A DNA stretch of 64,000 nucleotides from Protula sp. h YS-2021 (taxonomy: Eukaryota > Annelida > Polychaeta > Sabellida > Serpulidae), in the NCBI GenBank assembly GCA_949752745.1, contig OX457029.1, positions 38,609,103 through 38,673,102 of the forward strand, given 5' to 3'. Shown piece by piece: positions 12,984 through 26,500 of this stretch; position 1 is the stretch's first letter, and the number at the start of each line of letters is the position of its first letter. A program made the translations under genes and the position numbers. The notes below the pieces were generated by a model. It did no database searches, was not told the DNA's origin, and saw only the letters and a list, made by a program, of their open reading frames with translations.

Positions 12984-15709
12984 GTAAGTACTGTGTTAAT
13001 AATTACGTTGTAATAGGAAAAGAGCGTGTTCTGGGGCTCTTTGTACTGTAATTGTAATGCGTACTTGATTCCTTTTTCGTAATGGTGGTAAGGGGGCGTA
13101 GGGCAAAACATCTCTGGATTTTTGCCGTGACGTTTTGCTTCGTAATTCGGAGTTATACTACCCCCCCCCCCCCCACACACACACACATCGCAACCATATA
13201 ATGAAAAATGGCAGCCTTTGCTGTGTTGTTGTATTGAGTTCTGTTTCAATCTTGTTTTACGCAGTCCGTTACCGTCGGTCATATTATTTGGCTAAGCCGA
13301 GAGCTTGTTGCTTGTAGCGTAATCAGATTGTCACGATAATTGCTCAGACATTTGCGGCCTGCTTCGCCTGCTCAAAAATGAAAAAAAAAATGGGGCTACG
13401 CGCCTGTCAGCATGTAGCCCTTGAAATACCCTTCTGTTTCGATTTTCTTGCGTTGGCAGTGACAGGAATAGTCATTTGTAAAAGACATAATAGCTGTGTA
13501 AGTCATTCGTTCTCTTATTGGTAAAAAAAGTGGTGGATGCTGAGTAAAATTCGGTTGGACATTAAAATAGAATGGCGTGTTTGCTGTGAGCTGTTCCTAG
13601 ACCTAATCAGAAATCGAATTCGATGCGCTTATCATTTGCAAAGTAACCACAAAAAGATAAATTTGGGACATACATTTGGGAGCCAAATCTGAACTGTTAC
13701 CCGAAGCAGCTCCCCGTATTACCAGACTGAACTAACCGGGTTGTCTATTTACGAACAGCTACAGAAGCACGGGCTAAACCGAGCGTTGAAAGTATGTGCG
13801 TGTGTACGCTTTGAAGTCAAAATATCGTATCTCTTCCCGTGTTTTTAGTTTTAATATCTTGGAAATTTTGTTGTAAGGTAGCGGACAGTAGTGCCTACGG
13901 TCTTGGGTCAAGTCAACCCTCGACCAACTCAACCCATACCAACTCAACCTACCCTGAAAGTCAACTCAACCCACCTTGTTTTATTCTTTGATTAGTCAAT
14001 TTATGATTAATAACTCTTACTGCGGAGGGAAATAAAAACAGTGACGTTTATTTACAACCCAAATTTGTTTCTTTTTACGGCAAAACGCATCATATTTTAC
14101 ACACCAAGCTGTGTCTGGTCAATAACACTGCGAGCAGTTGCACAATTCATAAATTTATTTACGTGTGTATCCCTTTAAAATAACTAACCAATCTTTTCAC
14201 GCAGTATTAAACAATTTGAGTCTTGCACAACAAATATACACTACAGACACTAACTACATTAGGCTTAAGTTATTTGTTTGGCTTGACAAAATGACAATTT
14301 ACATATTACGTTTTACACACCACAAACTGTTTCTGGTCTGGTCAAATCGCAATAAAACACCTGTGAATACAGTCTCCTTCTAAGAAAACTGTGATTTCAA
14401 AAAGACAATACATTAAAGAGGTGATCCCATATCAGCTGAAACCCCGAGAACACCCCCTCCGTCGCAGATAATTTATGTGATTGTGAAAAGGCAATACATA
14501 AAAGAGCTGATTCCAATGAACTGAAATACTCCATTAACCCAAATGCAATTCATTGTGACATTGTTGACTCCAGTCCCCGATTGCCGAGTTCCTACTCCTT
14601 ACAAACCTTTACAGCATAATTGCAATACCTGGCTGTTACCGTTTTCGCTATTGGCCAAAAATTAGAAGAACTAGTGGCGGAAAAAAATTTTTATAGTAAA
14701 ATCGAAAAAAAAAGTCGAAAACCAATTTTCACAAAAACATCTCATTTTAGGATCTTATTTTTTTTTTAAATTTCTGACGCATGTGGCGAAATGAAGAAAG
14801 GCATGTGACGTTATTAAGTAAAAAGCTGGTGTACCCCATTTTACAGTCGTTGAAAATCGGAGAAAGTTCAAACTTGGTGGTATGGTTTGGTAAAACTGAA
14901 GGATTCTTTCAGTTTTTTTCCGCGACTTGAACGAACGAGCACGGTATATGACGTCAATACACCAAATATGTATATACTGTATTTTTAACAAAGTCTTGTG
15001 TGCAAAATAACGTAAAATCATACCAAATACAAACTGTAGATATTTTCTTAGAATTTTGATTAGTGTTCAGCATGACATGTCATACATCTTGATATCGGTA
15101 TTTGCGAGCTGGGGCATTGTCCATTGACAATCTTGAATGAACAGATAGCCTGGATTGTCAACTCTCTTATCATTTTGCCAACCTGAATTTTATCAACCAG
15201 AAGCTTATCAGTTAAAAGTGCCCTCTTCTTTGTAAGCTTGAGTGTGTATTTTACGTTCTTAAGTAAGGGAACGCGAGTTGATATTTGAACGAATGTAAGG
15301 AGGAGGTGATACGGATTTTCTTTCGAACAGTTTCAAACTTTTTTTACTGGAATAAAAATTTCTAAAAAAGTCCCTTAAAGTAAACTTGTATGTAGCTGCA
15401 AAGCAAGCGATATTGCTATGGCAAATGTCAAAATGTGTCAGAATCTTAAGGTACCCTCCCTAGTGACAGAAGATACCGTTCCTGATGGTAGGGGCTGCCG
15501 TCATCGAGTGAGTGACCACAGAGGGCCTAGCAAGTGACAGGAGATGGCGTACGCCGTGACAAAATATGCTAGTCCCAGTGATAGAACAGACCATTTCCGG
15601 TGACAGAAGATATTGTCTACAGTACTTGAAGCTGCCATTCACAGTGACAAACCGTGCTGTTTTCATTTGCTCCCGATAAGAAGATGTCGCCCTAAGTGAC
15701 GCATTATTG
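12984..15709. other. intron downstream of E1a, no gene seen
   Basis: Contains a C run followed by (CA)n near 13160, CAACTCAACC-type short repeats at 13910-13975, and a copy of the TGACGT dispersed family at 14790-15010. No SLC7-like exon was found here. Confidence 0.55.
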
Positions 15710-16290
15710 CAGGGTTGAAAATTACGGTGGCCCGGTGGCCCGTGGCCACCAGATTTTGACTCGGGCCACCCGAATTTGGGGGCTCGTGGCCCGGCGGGCC
15801 ACGAAACATTTGAAAGAGAGGGATAATTTAGCACAATGAAGCGAGTGAAAAGCAACTGGCGTTCAACCTTCACTGACTCACACTTGAGCGATTTGCTAAT
15901 GGTTCAGCTAGAATCGAGCGAGATAGCAACATTTGATCCAACTATCGCCATCAACCTGTGGAGCATGGGTGGGACGCGCCCTAGAAAACCCTGCGCTCGA
16001 GACTTTGAAATCACGAAAACGGTTGACACAGAATCCATCGAATAGTGAAGAGACGGCAGCATGGCTTACGCTTGGATTGGCGGAAAACATTGAATGAAAA
16101 CTTTAAGATTGTCACATGAGTGAATATTAGTGTCAGAAATCTATTTTGAGGATTTTTATTCTATTTTATTTTGTTTTACCGTTTTATTTGCAAAAATAAT
16201 CCGGGCCACTAGATTTTGGCTCGGGCCACCAAGTTTTTTAGGCTCGTTGCCCGGCGGGCCACGGCAAAAAAATCCTAAGTTTCACCCCTG
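15710..16290 (+). mobile_element. hAT-type internal-deletion derivative with transposase C-terminal fragment
   Basis: Ends are short imperfect inverted repeats: CAGGGTTGAAAATTA on the left and the reverse complement of CAGGGGTGAAACTTA on the right. Just inside each end a ~65-bp GC-rich block (GGGCCAC ... CCCGGCGGGCCACG) occurs in the same orientation. Between them, 15836-16045 encodes 69 aa with LLMVQLESSEIATFDPT and IAINLW, resembling the C-terminal dimerisation region of hAT transposases. No convincing 8-bp target duplication flanks it. The hAT assignment rests on the CAGGG termini and this fragment. Confidence 0.6.
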
Positions 16291-18964
16291 TTGTTGCATT
16301 CACATTGACAATGAGCAATATCTGCAGTCTGTTCCTCCTATGGAACAGATCTGAGTGGATCACATGTGAAAATATTGTTTGTGACGACGTGAGAAAATGT
16401 GACGTCACAGGGCAAGACAGTAGCGTCTCCAGTGACAGAAATTGCCGTGTGTAGTCACAGGATAATCCCGCAATGACAGGCTACAGTGTTGCCATGAGTC
16501 GATTGCGACACTGTGACATGACTTGGGCAAATGCTATGATCTCATTGGTCCATTCCCAAGTCAATATTTTTGCAATGTTGACCTGTCAACAGATATTGCA
16601 GTCATTTGTAATCACAACGCTAGCTGAGTCAGAGAGTGAAGTATATAGTGACTTATTTCGCGTCAACATGAACATACTATTGGCAAGCTTCGAAAAAGAC
16701 CTTAAGGTCAACAATTTCCTACTGGTCAGTTTTGCTTCATGTTGACTAATTATCAGTATCTGTTAATTTTAGATCAGATTGGAATTATAGATGAGAGATG
16801 GTTGTGCCTCAGTCACCTTCAAATTACAGTCAAATATTAAAACCATACTGGAATTTTAGATGAAAAGTACTAATTTTGAAAGGTGATTGTTCGTCTGTTA
16901 TTATGTAGTTACACGTGAAGTTCATTTGCAATTGCAGGTGAAAGGTGATGATCTCTGCCATCTTGAAATTGCAGTGACATGATTTAAAACATTTAATGAC
17001 GGGGGGGGGGGGCGGGGGAGGGTGTTCCGGGAATGTTTTCTTACTTGGTGGGGGGTGGGGGGAGGGAGAAAGTTTTCCAGGGCTGTGCCTGTTCCAACCA
17101 GTGATATTTGACACAAGAGAATTCAGAGAGCTTTTCCTAAACATGCCAAGTTCTTATGGAGAAAATATCACGGCACTGCGTTGATTTCACTTGTTTATTG
17201 AATTAAAACCCTTAGTCTGCGGCAATCAGCAATTCAAGTATCCTTCCAATTTCCTGCCACCCTAATCAAAGGCGGGGCTGTGCAACCGTCAGTGCTTCGT
17301 TGATGACACCGTTAGACTAGGAGTTATCAGGGTGTAAAGCAATCAGCATCACTGATTAAATGTTTGGCTGCAGCAAATGCTCGGCCTTTGGCTGCAGATC
17401 TCACATTGGAATGATCTTCCAGAAAGGCCCCAGATTCTTCTCGCTACAATTGTGCGACTGAACAAGGAAAAACGTATTATTCCGATGATTTGCTCGGTAA
17501 ATCTTGACGAATTCGGTTATGTCAGTGTTCTTACGGCCTTCCAAAAAAAAAAAAAAAAAAAATGCCGAGGTAGATTTGAATTCTGTCCGACCTCATTTCT
17601 TCTCTAAAAATGGCGCGAAAGTAGAAATTTACTTAAAGACAAATTGTTCACAACCATCATTCACAGAAACTGCAAAACAATAGCAATACATGAGAAAAAA
17701 AACAACATGGACTGTATATATTTGAATAAAATGGTATAAATTACATAGTTTATTTTAAAGTTTTTTAAACTAATACAACTGTGTCCCAACTACCAAACAA
17801 TCTCGATACACCCATAACTGATTCTGTCTAGTTCTTGTGGGTTATTTATGTAGTGTACTCATACCCATTACCGTTTCTGCATTGGATGAGAAGACTGTTT
17901 TGTTTGACCTGTATGAGAGCACAGTAGAGCGGCATCTCAGAACTTTATAAAACTTGAAATTGTTTTTCTTTTTTAGGAACATCAGAAAGTTAACCGGTTA
18001 TTTTCAATGGTTTGAACTTTTGGAAATATGGGAAACATGAGTTTTTTGTTGTTTTCCAAACTTTCCGATTTATTCTCAGTGTTGTGTATTACAACATTGG
18101 AAAACTTATTTGCTGGGAATAACCAGGACCCTTAGTTTTCCCTAACAACTGGGTGACTGTGTACATAAAACAGCTGCCGTGCAATACATTGTGTACATAC
18201 ATGAACACTACAAAAATTCTCTTCAGAATTGCCGCACTCTAAGATTTCCCGTCGGGTTTCGAACTTTTTGAAGTCCGGAGCCCGGCGGTCCATCACATAC
18301 TTGCTAGACTTTTCGGACGCTGGTTCACGCATGTGACTACTGCGTAAGCATCGAATTTCTGCCTCGAAGGACAAATACGTGTATTGATTTTTTTTCAGTA
18401 TAAAATATGGATTACAAAAATAAATAAATAAATAAATAAACAAATGTTATTCAAGTGGTTGGGGTATGATGCTGTTACACCCATGTAATAATGGGCTCGG
18501 TGTGAAACCGAATTTTATTACAGATATTATTTCTAAATATTAGTTCTAATAACTAAATCCGGACCCGCGTCCCTACTCCAGCCTGCTAAAGTGAATCTGC
18601 AAATTACATTTTGCGTCGAGATTTAGAAAAGGGGTTTTGCTCTGTTGTTGCTCGTCTTCAGCAAAGTACGTCATTACCACACTTGTAACTCGGAAAATAC
18701 AGCCAGTGGCATTAAAATGAAATTTGGGGATTGTCCTTTTTGCAGTGAGAAATGCTATGAACTTGTGGTGTGTCGAAGGACTTTGAATGAACCCCGAAGA
18801 TGTTATCATTCAAATATATTTAAAATGAGACTTGAAATCTCGGGTTTCATGCTTTAAAAGTTTTTTTTTAACTAAACCTTTAAAAAGTAACAGTATAATG
18901 ACTTTTCATGTTTAAAAAGAAAAATAAAATAACTCCATGAATAATTATTAAGTATTTTTGCGCA
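16291..18964. other. intronic non-coding stretch
   Basis: G-rich run at 17001-17070 and an A run at about 17543. The open frames show no domain or motif that I recognise. Confidence 0.5.
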
Positions 18965-19265
18965 CCTTGAGCAGCACTAACGATATAGCAGGCAAGCAAA
19001 ACACACACAAAAGAGAATGAATTGATTACTGACTTGACCTAGAAATCACAACCCTTTGTTTCGCAGACGACAATGCAAACCACTGCTTATTTGGGAAGCA
19101 GAACTATAAATATTGCCTGTAAAACTGATAAATGAGAAAAAAAAAAGAAAAAGAAAAAAAATCGCCTTATGCGGGCCATGAACTAACGACCTCGTGATTA
19201 TGAGTCCAATAGTTCACCGCTTGCACCATCGAGTCCGGTGGTCAGACGACCAGTAAAGAAATGTC
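18965..19265 (-). mobile_element. tRNA-derived SINE, copy 1
   Basis: On the minus strand the head reads like an elongator tRNA-Met relic: GATGGTGCAAGCGG (A-box-like), CTCATAATC anticodon loop, then GAGGTCGTTAGTTCATGGC (decayed B box). A ~200-bp body follows that is shared with 26225-26480. The clover-leaf is decayed, so it is not a functional tRNA gene. Confidence 0.55.
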
Positions 19266-19491
19266 AAGGTGAGGGCAGTGCGATATTTTTTCAGTTTCAC
19301 CTTTATTAGACAGTAAGACTGACAAATTGTTTGTTGTTAGGCCAGGAAGAAAAATAATCTTGTTTCTCATCCTTATTTTAGGACTATATTCCGAAACTCT
19401 AGGCCGGGTTGTTTTGAAATTTCACATACAGATAGCAAATAGATATTTTTTCATGGGAATCAGGAACAATTCTCAAAATGACAGTATTTTG

Positions 19492-19595
<104 letters not shown>

Positions 19596-19599
19596 TGCG

Positions 19600-21410
19600 T
19601 CTCTTGTATGCCGCTTAACACTAAGCGGCTGTATATAAATCCCCACTAATAGTTCAAAAATAAATTTTGCTTAAAATCCTGCTAAAATAGAAACAGTTAA
19701 AAAACTAGCACTTAAAATAGTTCCTAAACAGATATGTTTTAAGTTCACGTTTAAATGAGGGCAAGTTTGTTCGTGCTCTGATTTGAAACGGGAGATTGTG
19801 CCATAAACTCGGCCCAGTGATACTGAAACGACGTTCACCATGCTTGTTGTGGGAGCGCGAGGCATTTGATTTTAACTCATAGTACCGAAGAGGTCGCGAA
19901 GGCACCGATATCTTGGATGTCATATACGAAATATATTCCAGGGCTGTTCCATGTACACCTCTGTAAAGAAGGACCAGAATCTTGAACTTGGACCGCTCAG
20001 CGACAGGAAGCAAATGTAGATCCTTCAGAAGTTTTGACACACTGACATCTGGGCAACGTTTTACACTTTTAATCAATTTTAATCAACCGACCGCAGTCAT
20101 TCATGATCATTTGAAGGTCATTCATGAGAAAACTATGCAGTCCATGTTATAAACCGTTGCAGTAGTCTAGCCGCGAAATCACCAACATATGCAATAGGAC
20201 TTTGGTATCCGCTTCTGCGATTTTATCCGAATTTCTGCAACTTGTAAATGCTATAAATTCAGTCTTTGTTGGGTTCAATTTCAGTTTATTGTTTCGCATC
20301 CATTCAGCAATAATCTGTATACTGTGTTCAAGATGCGAAGCTGTCGCTACTTGTTCATCTCGAAGTGGGTATACTATCTTGAGTAACTGCGAGTCATCCG
20401 CGTAGAAGTGGAACAACAGTAACAGTATTCGAAGTAGGGCACCTAATGGCATAGTATAATCCGATCACAGACGGGGACCAAGCTTAGATCCTTGTGGTAC
20501 TGAACAGTTCAAATGAATTGGTACCGATTTGACACCGTTCACCAAAAATTCGCATTGTCCTTTCTGACAGATAGGACACAAACCAGTCCAGGGTGGAATC
20601 GCGTACTCCAAGTAATGATCCAAGACGACGCTGCGATATCTGGTGATCCACCGAGTCAAAGGCTGCGGAGAGGTCAAGCAGGGCCATAAATATGGCTTGA
20701 TTACCATCGAGCGCTCCGGATATTTCGTCGAAAATCTGCATCAGAGCCGTTTCCGTACTGTGATGAGCTTTATACGCGGACTGAAGGACATCTCCGAGCT
20801 CATTCGATACCATATGCGTTGAAAATTGACGAATGAGGCACTCTTCGATAAGCTTGATGACGAAGGGCAAATTGGAAACCTTTCTGTTGGAAACCGGTCT
20901 GTAGTTGCTGTAATTTCTTTCCAGATTTAACTTCTTTAACAAAGGCGTAACTAACGCTTGCTTAAAAATAGTTGATATTTCAAGCGACAAATTTATTATC
21001 CTTGTAATGATTGGGACCAACACATCACCGCACTTAAGAATTGCAGTGGGAATTGGGTCCAGAGCACAATATTTATCAGCAGAGGCAGAGGTAATTTTCC
21101 GAACATCGATCTCTGGCACTTCACAAAACAAACAAAGGGGACTTTTGACATCACCGCAAGTGGCATACATGAACGCCGATTCGATATCATCATCAAAAGT
21201 TTTCTCGAATTTTGTCAGTTTTACTTTTGAAAAAGTTGGCTATCAGCTAGTTCTTGGTCGGATTGATCTTCAGGTAAAGGGTTCGACTTGACTCGGTTCA
21301 TTATGGCGTTCATCGTTTGAAAGAGCTTTTTAGGGTCATCGCAATTTTTGTCTAAACGTTGAGAAAGATAATCTTGTTTTGATTCCTCAAGAATGTCAGA
21401 TCAGTGTTTC
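19600..21410 (-). mobile_element. damaged CR1/L2-like non-LTR retrotransposon, RT region
   Basis: Minus-strand pieces in order: a pre-RT linker (DDPKKLFQTMN, LPEDQSDQELAD), motif-0/1 region (NYRPVSN), LLDLSAAFDSVDH (motif A), SVPQGSKLGPRL (motif B), FYADDSQLL (catalytic YADD) and the C-terminal LHLLPVAERSKFKILVLLYR to GPSLWHNLPFQIR to FKRELKTYLF. Frameshifts split it into at least three frames, and part of the thumb is missing between FIAFTSCRN and the ADTKVLLHMLVISRLDYCN segment. The 3' end abuts (TA)n/(TTA)n, typical of CR1/L2 tails. No endonuclease domain is present, so it is 5' truncated and dead. Confidence 0.85.
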
Positions 21411-21760
21411 AAACTTGCATAATGGGACTCTTGAAGTCGTGATGTATATACCTCGTTATTGCGCTCTTTCGATTATTGAAAAATCTCACAATAGATATTT
21501 GCAGTTCTACTACGTCGTATTTTTTTGTCTGGATTCGTGAAAATTGTATAAAAAAAAAATGATAGTATTTTGAAATTTGGTAAAACATCGCGTTTTGATA
21601 CAATTTTATCTGCGAAATTGAACGTGTCGTCCAGGCTGTGTCTCCAAAACTATTCCTCTGCTTTTTTTTTAAATTTTACAGTTAAATTTTTAGACACTGC
21701 AAATTGCCAAAATAACTTTATATATTAAACAGTGGCTTATTTCATGGCTACTATTATTAG

Positions 21761-21816
21761 CCCAGCTTACGTTACACGTAAGCTGGGGTATTCCTATCGG
21801 TTTGCGGGCGGTGTCC

Positions 21817-21863
<47 letters not shown>

Positions 21864-22799
21864 GTTTATTTAGTAAACTTTGGTTCAAAATGCATCTCCT
21901 CCTACAATTTGGATCCGATGTCATTTATTTTTGGTGTGAGGCATCCCTAAGGGGTCGTGCATACGGCTTGTGCTTTTCTAGTCGATCGGGTGATTTTTGA
22001 ATTTTTGGCGAATTTTTAAAGAAAAAATTTTAAAATGTATCTCCTCCTACATTTTTGACCGGATGTGATTTATTTTTGGTATGAGGCACCCTTAAAGTGT
22101 CGTGCATACGGCTTGTGCTTTTTTAGTCGATCGGGCAATTTTTGTATTTTTGGGGAATTTTTTAAGCAAAAATTTAGAAAATAATTCAAAATGCATCTAC
22201 TCCTACAATTTTGATTCGATGTCATTTATTTTTGGTTTGAGGCATCCCTAAGTGGTCGTGCATACGGCTTGTGCTTTTTTAGTCCATCGGGTGATTTTTG
22301 GGGAATTTTTAAAGAAAAAATTTTAAAATGTATCTCCTCCTACATTTTTGACCGGGTGTGATTTGTTTTTGGTATGAGGCACCCCTAAAGGGTCGTGCAT
22401 ACGGCTTATGCTTTTTTAGTCGATCGGGCAATTTTTGTATTTTTGGGGAATTTTTTAAGCAAAAATTTAGAAAATAATTCAAAATGCATCTACTCCTACA
22501 ATTTTGATTCGATGTCATTTATTTTTGGTTTGAGGCATCCCTAAGGAGTCGTGCATACGGCTTGTGCTTTTTTAGTCCATCGGGTGATTTTTGAATTTTT
22601 GGGGAATTTTTGAAGAAAAAAAATTTAAAATGTATCTCGTCCTACATTTTTGATCCGAAACCTCTCAAAGATCCGATGACCCTAAAAGGTCGTGCATACG
22701 GCTCGTGCTTTTTAGTCGATCGGACAATTTTTGTATTTTTAGGGAGCTTTTGAAAAAAAAAACTTCAAAATGCATTTTCCCCTACAGTTTTGATCTTTC

Positions 22800-22830
<31 letters not shown>

Positions 22831-23345
22831 GTTTGAGGCATCCCTAAGGGGTTGAGCATACGGCGTGCGCTTTTTACTCGATCCGATAATTTCTGTATTT
22901 TTAGGGAATTTTTGAAAAAAAACTTCAAATGCATTCCCTCGTACAGTTTTAATCCGATTTCATTTATTTTTGGTATGAGGCATCCTTAGGTGGGTCGGGC
23001 ATACGGCTTGTGCTATTTGACTCGACTTGGGAATTCTTGATTTCGATAGGCAATTTTTGATGAAAATACCTCAAAATGCATCTTCTCCTGCAGTTTTGAT
23101 CAGACATCATTTATTTTGGGGCTGAGGCATGCTTAGGGTGTCGTGAATACGGCCTGTGCTTTTCGAGTCGATCAGAATTTTTGGGGAATTTTTTAATAAA
23201 AAAACTTCAAAATGCATTTCCTCCTACTGTTTTTATCAGATTTCATTTATTTTTGATACAAGCCGACTTTAGGGGGTCATGCATACGGCTTGTGCTCTTT
23301 GAGTGAATTGGAAAACTTTTGAATTTTTTTCGGAATTTAAAAAAA
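21761..23345. repeat. hairpin-headed array of ~150-bp core repeats with GTTA microsatellite
   Basis: Starts with a perfect 11-bp-stem hairpin (21761-21787, CCCAGCTTACG, loop TTACA). A (GTTA)n tract follows at about 21822-21862, then about ten degenerate ~150-bp units containing TGCATCTCCTCCTACA, TCATTTATTTTTGG, and CGTGCATACGGCTTGTGCTT. The layout resembles the non-coding 'pearl' type elements of bivalves (inverted repeat, tetranucleotide microsatellite, ~160-bp core repeats); that link is by architecture only. Confidence 0.75.
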
Positions 23346-23364
23346 AAAATAAATGAATCTTCTC

Positions 23365-25770
23365 CTGCAGCGCATAAACGCAAGTTAAATGAACTTGCGC
23401 AGTAGTCAGATTTAACAACCGCACATCGACGCAAGTTAAATAAACATTCGCATTGGTCCGAAATGTGAACCATTGACGGAAGATAAACATGCAAACTGGT
23501 CCAAAATAAGCACCGCGCATCAACGCAAGTTAAATAAACATGCGCAATGGTCCGAAAAAATAACTACGCGTCGACGCAAATTGAATAGACATGCGCAGTG
23601 GTCCGAAATGCGGATCGAGCATCAACGCAACCTAAAGAAACATGCGCACTGGTCCGAAATGCGAACCGCGCATCAACGCAAGTTAAATAAATATGCACAC
23701 TGGTCCGAAAAAAAAGAACCGCGCATCAGCGCAACCCAAAGAAACATGCGCACTGGTCTGAAATGAGAACCACGCATCAACGCAAGTTAAATAAACATGG
23801 GCAATGGTCGGAAATGCGAACCGCGAATCGACGGATGTTAAATAAACATGCGATCCGGTCCAAAATAAGCACCGCACATCAACGCAAGTTAAACAAACAT
23901 GCGCACTTGTCCGAAAAAAGAGCCACACATAGGCGAAAGTTGAATAGACAGGCGCAGTGGTCTGAAATGAGAACCTCGCATCAACGCAAGTTAAATAAAC
24001 ATTCGCAGTGGTCCGAAGAAAGAACCACGAATCGACGCAAGTTGAATAGACATAGGAGTCGGGCATCGACGGGACTGAAATAAACATGCGTTCTGGTCCG
24101 AAATGCAATTCGCGTGTCAACGCAAGTTAAGTGAACCTACGCATTTGTCCGAAATGCGAACCTCGCATGAACGCAACCTAAAGAAACAGGTACACTGGTC
24201 CGAATTTCGAACCGCTCCTCAGCGCAAGTTAAATACACATTTGCACTGATCTAAAATAAGTACCGAGCACCAACACAAGTTAAATAAATATGCGCACTGG
24301 TCCAAAATGCGAACCACGCATCAACACAAGTTAAATAAACGTGCGCACTGGTGGAAAATGCGAAACGTTCATTAACGCAAGCTAAATAAACAAACACACT
24401 GGTCAGAAATGGGAACCGGCATTAACGCAAGTTAAATAAACATGCGCACTGGTTAGAAATGCGAACCGAACTGCGCATTAACGCAAGTTAAATAACGTGC
24501 GCACTATTCAAAATAAAAACTGCGTATCAACGCAACTTAAATAAACATGCGCACTGGTCCAGAATAAGAACCGCGCATCAACTCAAATTAAAGAAATATG
24601 CGCATTGGCCTGAAATAAGAACCGCACATCGACACACGTTAAATAAACATGCGCAGTGGTTCGAAATGCGAACCACGCGCCAACGGAAGTTAAATAAATA
24701 TTTGCACTGGTCCAAAATAAGCACCGCGCATCAACGCAAGTTAAATAAACATGCGCACTGGTCCGAAATTCGAACTGCTCATCAACGCAAGTTGAATAAA
24801 CATGCGCACTGGTCCAAAATGCAAACCGCGCACCAACGCAAGTTAGATTAACATATGCACACGTCCAAAATAAGCACCGTGCATCAACGCAAGATAGATA
24901 AACATGCAAACTCTTCCGAAATGCGAACCGCGTATCAAGGCAACCTAAGGAAACTTGTACACTTGTCCAAAATAAGTACCGCTCATCAACACAAGTAAAA
25001 TAAACATGCGCACTGATCCGTAATAAGAACCGCACATCAACACAAGTAAATAAACATGCGCACTGATCCGAAAGAAGAACCGCACATCAACACAAGGTAA
25101 ATAAACATGCGCACTGATCCGAAATAAGAACCGCACATCAACACAAGATAAAAAAACATGGGCGCTGCTCCGAAATGCCAACCGCACATCAACGCAAGTT
25201 AAATAAACATGTGAACTGGTCCAAAATAAGCACCGCGCATCAACGCAAGTTAAATAAACATGCGTACTGGTCCGAAATTCGAACCGCGCATCAACGCCAC
25301 TTAAATAAACATGTGGAGTGGTTCGAAATGTGAACCACGCTCCAACGCAAGTTAAATAAACATTTGTACTGGTCCAGAATAAGCACCGCGCATCAATGCA
25401 AGTTAAATAAACATGCGCACTGGTCCGATATTCGAACCGCGCGTCAACGCAAGTTAAATAAACATGCGCACCGTGCAAGTTAGATAAACATGCAAACTCT
25501 TCCGAAATGCGAACCGCGCATCAAGACAACCTAAGGAAACTTGTGCACTTGTCCAAAATAAGTACCGCTCATCAACGAAAGTAAAATAAACATGCGCATT
25601 GGTCTGGAATAAGAACCGCGCATTAATCTTTATTAAGTTAAATGAACATGTGCACGGTTCCAAAATGAGAGCCGCGCATCAACGCAAATTAAATAAACAT
25701 GCGTACTTGTCTGAATAAGAACCGCGCATCGAGGCAAGTTACATAAATATGCGCACTGGTCCGGAATGCG
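23365..25770. repeat. 51-bp minisatellite, about 47 units
   Basis: The unit reads GCGCATCAACGCAAGTTAAA followed by TAAACATGCGCACTGGTCCG and AAATGCGAACC. Units vary in sequence and slightly in length. Because 51 is a multiple of three, long frames stay open on both strands, but these do not look like proteins under selection. Units abut without spacers, so this is not a CRISPR array. Confidence 0.95.
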
Positions 25771-26224
25771 AGCGTTGTTTGAAGGTATCTATGGCAGACT
25801 ATCCAGTCTACCAGAGATACAAAAAATCTGTTCCCCATTTTTCACGTAAAGAAATCTTTGTATGCATTTATCGGTCTATGTTCTGGTCCGGTGCTAAATT
25901 AATTATTGAGCTAGCTCTTTGCCGTCTCATCTTTTGAAGCCCGATATTTCGGGGAAATTCCTTCGCTCATGCATGCTGGAATGGGTCTTATTGCTTTTCG
26001 TAAGCTGGGACTTTGTCCTTGGACAAACTTGTTATTATTATTATTATTATTATTATTAGCAATAACAGCAATAATAATAATAATAATGACTTTTTCAAAT
26101 TCATCATTTCACATCTGCTATGGCTTAAAAATGGCAATTGTTCTTTTAAAGACACGGAAAGTAACCGCACGTCACACAGCTGAAATATATGGTCTTCCTT
26201 TCTCGAAGGGATAAGTTTTATGAC
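25771..26224. repeat. short spacer with (TTA)n and (AAT)n
   Basis: A TTA tract at about 26031-26058 is followed by an AAT tract to about 26088, a small inverted pair of microsatellites. Nothing else is recognisable. Confidence 0.7.
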
Positions 26225-26480
26225 GTGAGTGCTTTAGTTTAACACTAAATATATAGCACGCAAGCAAAACACACACAAGAAATAAATTGATTCCTGACAG
26301 GGGCTTGAAATTGCAACCTCTTGCTTTTATTTGGGCGGTAGAGCTATAAATATTCCTCATGAAACCGATAAGGAAAGACCATGAAAAATTCTCCAGCGGG
26401 GCGTAAAGCCACGGCCCCGAGCACCATGCAAAGTGAGCTATCGAGGAAAGTGGGTAGTCGACTGAAGGCCCATCAAGGAG
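26225..26480 (-). mobile_element. tRNA-derived SINE, copy 2 (diverged)
   Basis: Shares with copy 1 the body motifs GCAAGCAAAACACACACAA, AATTGATT, TTTATTTGGG and ACTATAAATATT in the same order. The tRNA-like head is more decayed. It ends about 20 bp before A1 of the Ngaro-like element. Confidence 0.5.
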
Positions 26481-26500
26481 TGCATTGTGATTGCAGTTTT

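Noticed and set aside
12593..13282. 229-aa minus-strand frame opposite exon E1a
   Set aside because: Shadow of the GC-rich E1a coding sequence; no recognisable content, and E1a matches a known family.
19160..19260. Functional tRNA-Met gene on the minus strand
   Set aside because: B box and stems are decayed, and the body shared with 26225-26480 shows it is a SINE head.
23365..25770. CRISPR array
   Set aside because: Units adjoin without unique spacers, and the surroundings are animal DNA.
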